In this document: positions 61,192 through 64,000 of the stretch, piece after piece
How positions within the stretch are numbered: position 1 is the first letter of the stretch
How the letters are laid out: every line of letters begins with the position of its first letter
Assembly: GCA_902792435.1 (NCBI GenBank)
Contig: CADAZN010000003.1
Span: 1 to 64,000, forward strand
DNA length: 64,000 nt
Source of the DNA: an uncultured Bacteroidales bacterium
Lineage (GTDB): Bacteria; Bacteroidota; Bacteroidia; Bacteroidales; Muribaculaceae
Direction: 5' to 3'
Notes under the pieces: generated by a model
Database searches by the model: none
What the model saw: the letters and a program-made list of their open reading frames with translations, nothing else
Told to the model about the DNA's origin: nothing
Program-made: the position numbers and the translations under genes

Positions 61192-63513
61192 ATGATAAAA
61201 AAATTATTCTTGGCTTTGCTGCTATCGCTGCCATTGATGGCTAGCGCACAACTAGGAGCCGGACAATGGAAAATTCATCCTTATTTCGTTGGTTCAAGTG
61301 CGACTAACTGCATTGATGCAGGCGATCGTGTTTATTATCTTTCTAGCGGAAGCCTTTACTGCTACAACAAGGAAGCTGGAACCAATCAGGTGCTTGATGC
61401 CAACAATGTGCTAAACGGCACTAAAATCAATCAGATTTATTACAACTACGACAAGCAATATCTTGTAGTTGCCTATAATGACTGCAACATCGACGTCATC
61501 TATAATAATGGCGAGATAATCAATGTTCCAGCCATCAAGGAAGTGGTATTGCACAGGGCCAAAGTTATCAATGATGTCACATTCACCGACAGCAAGATTT
61601 ATGTCGCCACCTCGTTTGGCTACATCGTGCTCGACAACGAGACTTTTGATGTAAAAGAAACTCGCGACTACAATGTCAGTGTCACTTCGGTTGCCGAAGT
61701 GGGCGGATACAAAGTGATGAGCTTGAATAACTTTTTCTACTATTGTAACGCAAATCAACAAATAGAAGCAGCCTGGCGCCACAAAACAGTGGCTAATGCC
61801 AAGGGCCCAGGACGCATCCTACCCATTAATGATAACAAGTTCTTCCTCTCTTGCAGCAACTCGTTTCAGATTGTGGAAATTGGCCATGGCACCGACAGCT
61901 TGGGCGTTGATACCCTCAATTTCACACCCCAGCAAGTAGTAGGCACTAAACCTGTAACGGTACAGCCCTACCCTGCTGGTTTTGTGGCAAGTTTTGGGGC
62001 CAGCAATTACTACTATACCATCGTGCCTGATGGTAGCACATTTACCAAAGTCTCGGGCAACAAACTGATGTCGAGCCAAGAAGAAGGCAACTGGTGGACA
62101 CTTGGCGCCGATGGTCTCACCCATTTGGTGGCCGGTGTAGCAAATGAGAAAGTGCTTCCAAATGGTGTGAGCATCAGCGCCAATGCCTATTGGAGCACCT
62201 ACGACCCCATGCAACAGCGAGTGCTCTTGTGCCGAACTACCGACAATACAATTTTAGTGAATGCTAATGTTGGTGCCAAGACTGAGATTAATTCCTATGA
62301 CGGCTCCTCTTGGAAAAACATAACACCTGTTGGTGCTCCTAACAATGAAGCCAACTCGTGGATAGTGCCTTCGCCCAATGAGCCTAACACTTACTTCTAC
62401 TGCTGTCGCAACACTAGTGGAATATGCAAGGTTAAGAATGATACTGTGGTGGCAAGATACACTACTGCCAACAGCCCTTATGCTAATCGTTGCGGAGCTT
62501 TGCGATTTGATTCAAAAGGCAACCTTTGGGTGGCTCAGTCGCGAAGTACTGCTAAAGTTGACGCTTTTGTGGTAACTCCCCAAACACAATTGCTTACTAC
62601 AGTAACACCATCCGATTTTATAATTAATAACATGGATGACGCTTGCTATAGTGCAGGTTTCAAGCGCATTACTTTCGGTATTGGAGCTGGCGACACCAAG
62701 GTGTTCTCGGCAGGTGACTGGGGTGCCGATTTGGTGTTCTGGAACAACAACGACGACTTGAGCCTCAAGCAGTATAAGACATTCAGTTCATTGACCGATC
62801 AGGACAATAAAAGCTATACAGCCTACTACTGGATGTGCATCAGGCCCGACAACGACAGCATCCTGTGGCTTGGCTCTGAAACTGGCGTTATTTCCCTTGA
62901 CCCACGAGAAGCATTCAACGATGATTTCCGCGTCAATCGCATTAGATTCACTAAGAACGAAGGCAATGATGATACGGGAGTACTTCTCGATGGTACTCAT
63001 GTCACATGGATTGACGTTGACGCCAATAACAACAAATGGATTTCTACTAACACCGAAGGAGTTTACTTCGTGAGCCCTGATGGTTCAGAGATTTACAAAC
63101 ACTTCGTTTCCAGCAACAGCCCCTTGCCATGCGATCAAGTTTACAGTGTGAGCTGCAACCGTGCCACCAACTCGGTCATCATGGTCACACCTAATGGTGT
63201 TGTAGAATATTTCCCTGGCACAACTCCAGCCGAGAATGACTATAGCAACGTTTATGCTTATCCCAACCCCATCGAGCCCGACTTTACGGGCATGATAACC
63301 ATACAGGGATTGATGGCAAACTCTAACGTGGTTATTACTGACATCGACGGTAACATTGTCAAGACCATGGTTTCAGATGGTGGAATCGCGCTGTGGGATG
63401 CTTGCGATGACAATGGAGTGAGAATAAAAACTGGAGTCTACAAAGTTTATGCGTCGCAAGGTGAAACAACCACCGATGGCGAGCCACTCTTAAAACTTGC
63501 AATCATGAAATAA
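61192..63513 (+). CDS. PorZ-like beta-propeller protein with type IX sorting-type C-terminus
   Basis: A 773-residue protein with a signal peptide ending MASAQ. QLGAGQWKIHPYFVGSSATNCID opens a beta-propeller region of about 650 residues, with LWVAQSRS, ILWLGSETGVISLDPRE and KWISTNTEGVYFV as two-component-regulator-propeller-like blades. The C-terminal VYAYPNPIEPDFTGMITIQGLMANSNVVITDIDGN is the Ig-like C-terminal domain used as sorting signal in type IX secretion, as in PorZ. PorZ delivers anionic lipopolysaccharide to the sortase PorU at the surface. The next gene is a second copy of the same kind. The exact orthologue assignment is uncertain. Confidence 0.7.
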   Translation: MIKKLFLALLLSLPLMASAQLGAGQWKIHPYFVGSSATNCIDAGDRVYYLSSGSLYCYNKEAGTNQVLDANNVLNGTKINQIYYNYDKQYLVVAYNDCNIDVIYNNGEIINVPAIKEVVLHRAKVINDVTFTDSKIYVATSFGYIVLDNETFDVKETRDYNVSVTSVAEVGGYKVMSLNNFFYYCNANQQIEAAWRHKTVANAKGPGRILPINDNKFFLSCSNSFQIVEIGHGTDSLGVDTLNFTPQQVVGTKPVTVQPYPAGFVASFGASNYYYTIVPDGSTFTKVSGNKLMSSQEEGNWWTLGADGLTHLVAGVANEKVLPNGVSISANAYWSTYDPMQQRVLLCRTTDNTILVNANVGAKTEINSYDGSSWKNITPVGAPNNEANSWIVPSPNEPNTYFYCCRNTSGICKVKNDTVVARYTTANSPYANRCGALRFDSKGNLWVAQSRSTAKVDAFVVTPQTQLLTTVTPSDFIINNMDDACYSAGFKRITFGIGAGDTKVFSAGDWGADLVFWNNNDDLSLKQYKTFSSLTDQDNKSYTAYYWMCIRPDNDSILWLGSETGVISLDPREAFNDDFRVNRIRFTKNEGNDDTGVLLDGTHVTWIDVDANNNKWISTNTEGVYFVSPDGSEIYKHFVSSNSPLPCDQVYSVSCNRATNSVIMVTPNGVVEYFPGTTPAENDYSNVYAYPNPIEPDFTGMITIQGLMANSNVVITDIDGNIVKTMVSDGGIALWDACDDNGVRIKTGVYKVYASQGETTTDGEPLLKLAIMK

Positions 63514-63539
63514 AGGATTATCTATATCAACTCTGAAAA

Positions 63540-63575
63540 AGGGCTTTGGGTTTTGCCAACTCAAAGCCTTTTTTC
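63540..63575 (+). terminator. Terminator of the PorZ-like gene
   Basis: GGCTTTG/CAAAGCC extended by GTT/AAC, followed by TTTTTTT. Confidence 0.8.
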
Positions 63576-63712
63576 TGTATGGGTACTAAAAGCTGTGATT
63601 ATTCCTTACAAAGAGCAACCACAACAATCACCCTTCTTCGGCTAAAATGTATATAAAACACAATTTTAAGACTACATTTTGCGTTATATAAAATATATCA
63701 AAGTATAAAATT

Positions 63713-64000
63713 ATGATTCGCAAATATTTTATCAGTTTATTACTATCGTTAGTGACCTTAATCGCAAGCGCTCAAATTAGTGTTGGGCAATGGAAAATAC
63801 ATCCTTACTTTGTAGGCGACATTATCACAAACTGCGTTGACACAAAAGATAAAGTTTACTACCTGTCGGGCGGGAGCCTCTTCTGCTACGACAAGACAGC
63901 CGACACCAACACCGCACTCAATGCCATGGGTGAGATTAACGATATAGGAGTGAATCAAATTTACTATAGTATCGAAAAAGACCAACTTTATGTCGTGTAT
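63713..64000 (+). CDS. Second PorZ-like protein, 3' partial
   Basis: The first 96 codons of a gene running off the window. The signal peptide MIRKYFISLLLSLVTLIASAQ is followed by ISVGQWKIHPYFVGDIITNCVDTKDKVYYLSGGSLFCYDK, colinear with and roughly 60% identical by eye to the start of the protein at 61192. It has its own leader behind a terminator, so the two are tandem paralogues in separate transcripts. The C-terminus is not visible. Confidence 0.75.
   Translation, partial: MIRKYFISLLLSLVTLIASAQISVGQWKIHPYFVGDIITNCVDTKDKVYYLSGGSLFCYDKTADTNTALNAMGEINDIGVNQIYYSIEKDQLYVVY

Overview
The window reads as chromosome of a gut-type Bacteroidales bacterium, most like Muribaculaceae or Prevotella-like relatives; the family-level call is inference. 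The evidence is SusA/SusB-type starch enzymes (GH13, GH97), TonB-dependent receptors with carboxypeptidase-like plugs, a PorZ-like type IX secretion protein, DUF4923 lipoproteins, and promoters with the Bacteroidetes -7 element TAnnTTTG. There is no phage, integrase, transposase, CRISPR array or rRNA operon in view.

Layout. 0-7 kb: the end of an outer-membrane beta-barrel receptor, a lipoprotein, a Fic AMP-transferase with a palindromic operator, and a four-gene redox operon (cyclophilin/flavodoxin fusion, alpha/beta hydrolase, FMN oxidoreductase, AraC regulator). 7.4-9.4 kb: a Na/Pi cotransporter-PhoU protein that ends in a PhoB-type DNA-binding domain. 9.5-14 kb: tRNA-Glu / rpsT / tRNA-Glu, recO, an AAA ATPase and two poorly known proteins. 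14-23 kb: a minus-strand alpha-glucan operon malQ-susB-pulA-susA. 23-28 kb: an accessory cluster with a VWA/macro-like fusion, a WYL regulator divergent from a compact structured RNA and a coiled-coil protein, and a Schlafen-type AlbA_2 regulator. 28-31 kb: a radical SAM activase behind three paralogous Cys-rich proteins. 31-36 kb: a TonB receptor and its surface lipoprotein. 36-43 kb: paired DUF4923 lipoproteins, a candidate sRNA, yebC-cupin-pheT and a CAT-like acyltransferase. 43-58 kb: three large secreted proteins with dockerin-like C-termini (GLUG protein, amidase, GHL10 hydrolase), a TonB transducer and an SH3 protein. 58-64 kb: a polyamine dehydrogenase, a polyprenyl synthase and tandem PorZ-like proteins.

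The most interesting parts are (i) the transporter with a DNA-binding tail, whose own promoter carries a PhoB-like 11-bp direct repeat; (ii) the WYL-flanked module, where two matching operators bracket a divergent promoter and the transcript begins with a roughly 97-nt RNA whose ends pair and which can fold into a four-stem cloverleaf; (iii) four proteins sharing a cytosolic four-Cys module, three of which have a lipobox about 80 residues in; and (iv) short tandem repeats with related 8- or 9-bp units at gene borders, two of them starting at the first base after a stop codon. All functional statements are read from sequence alone.
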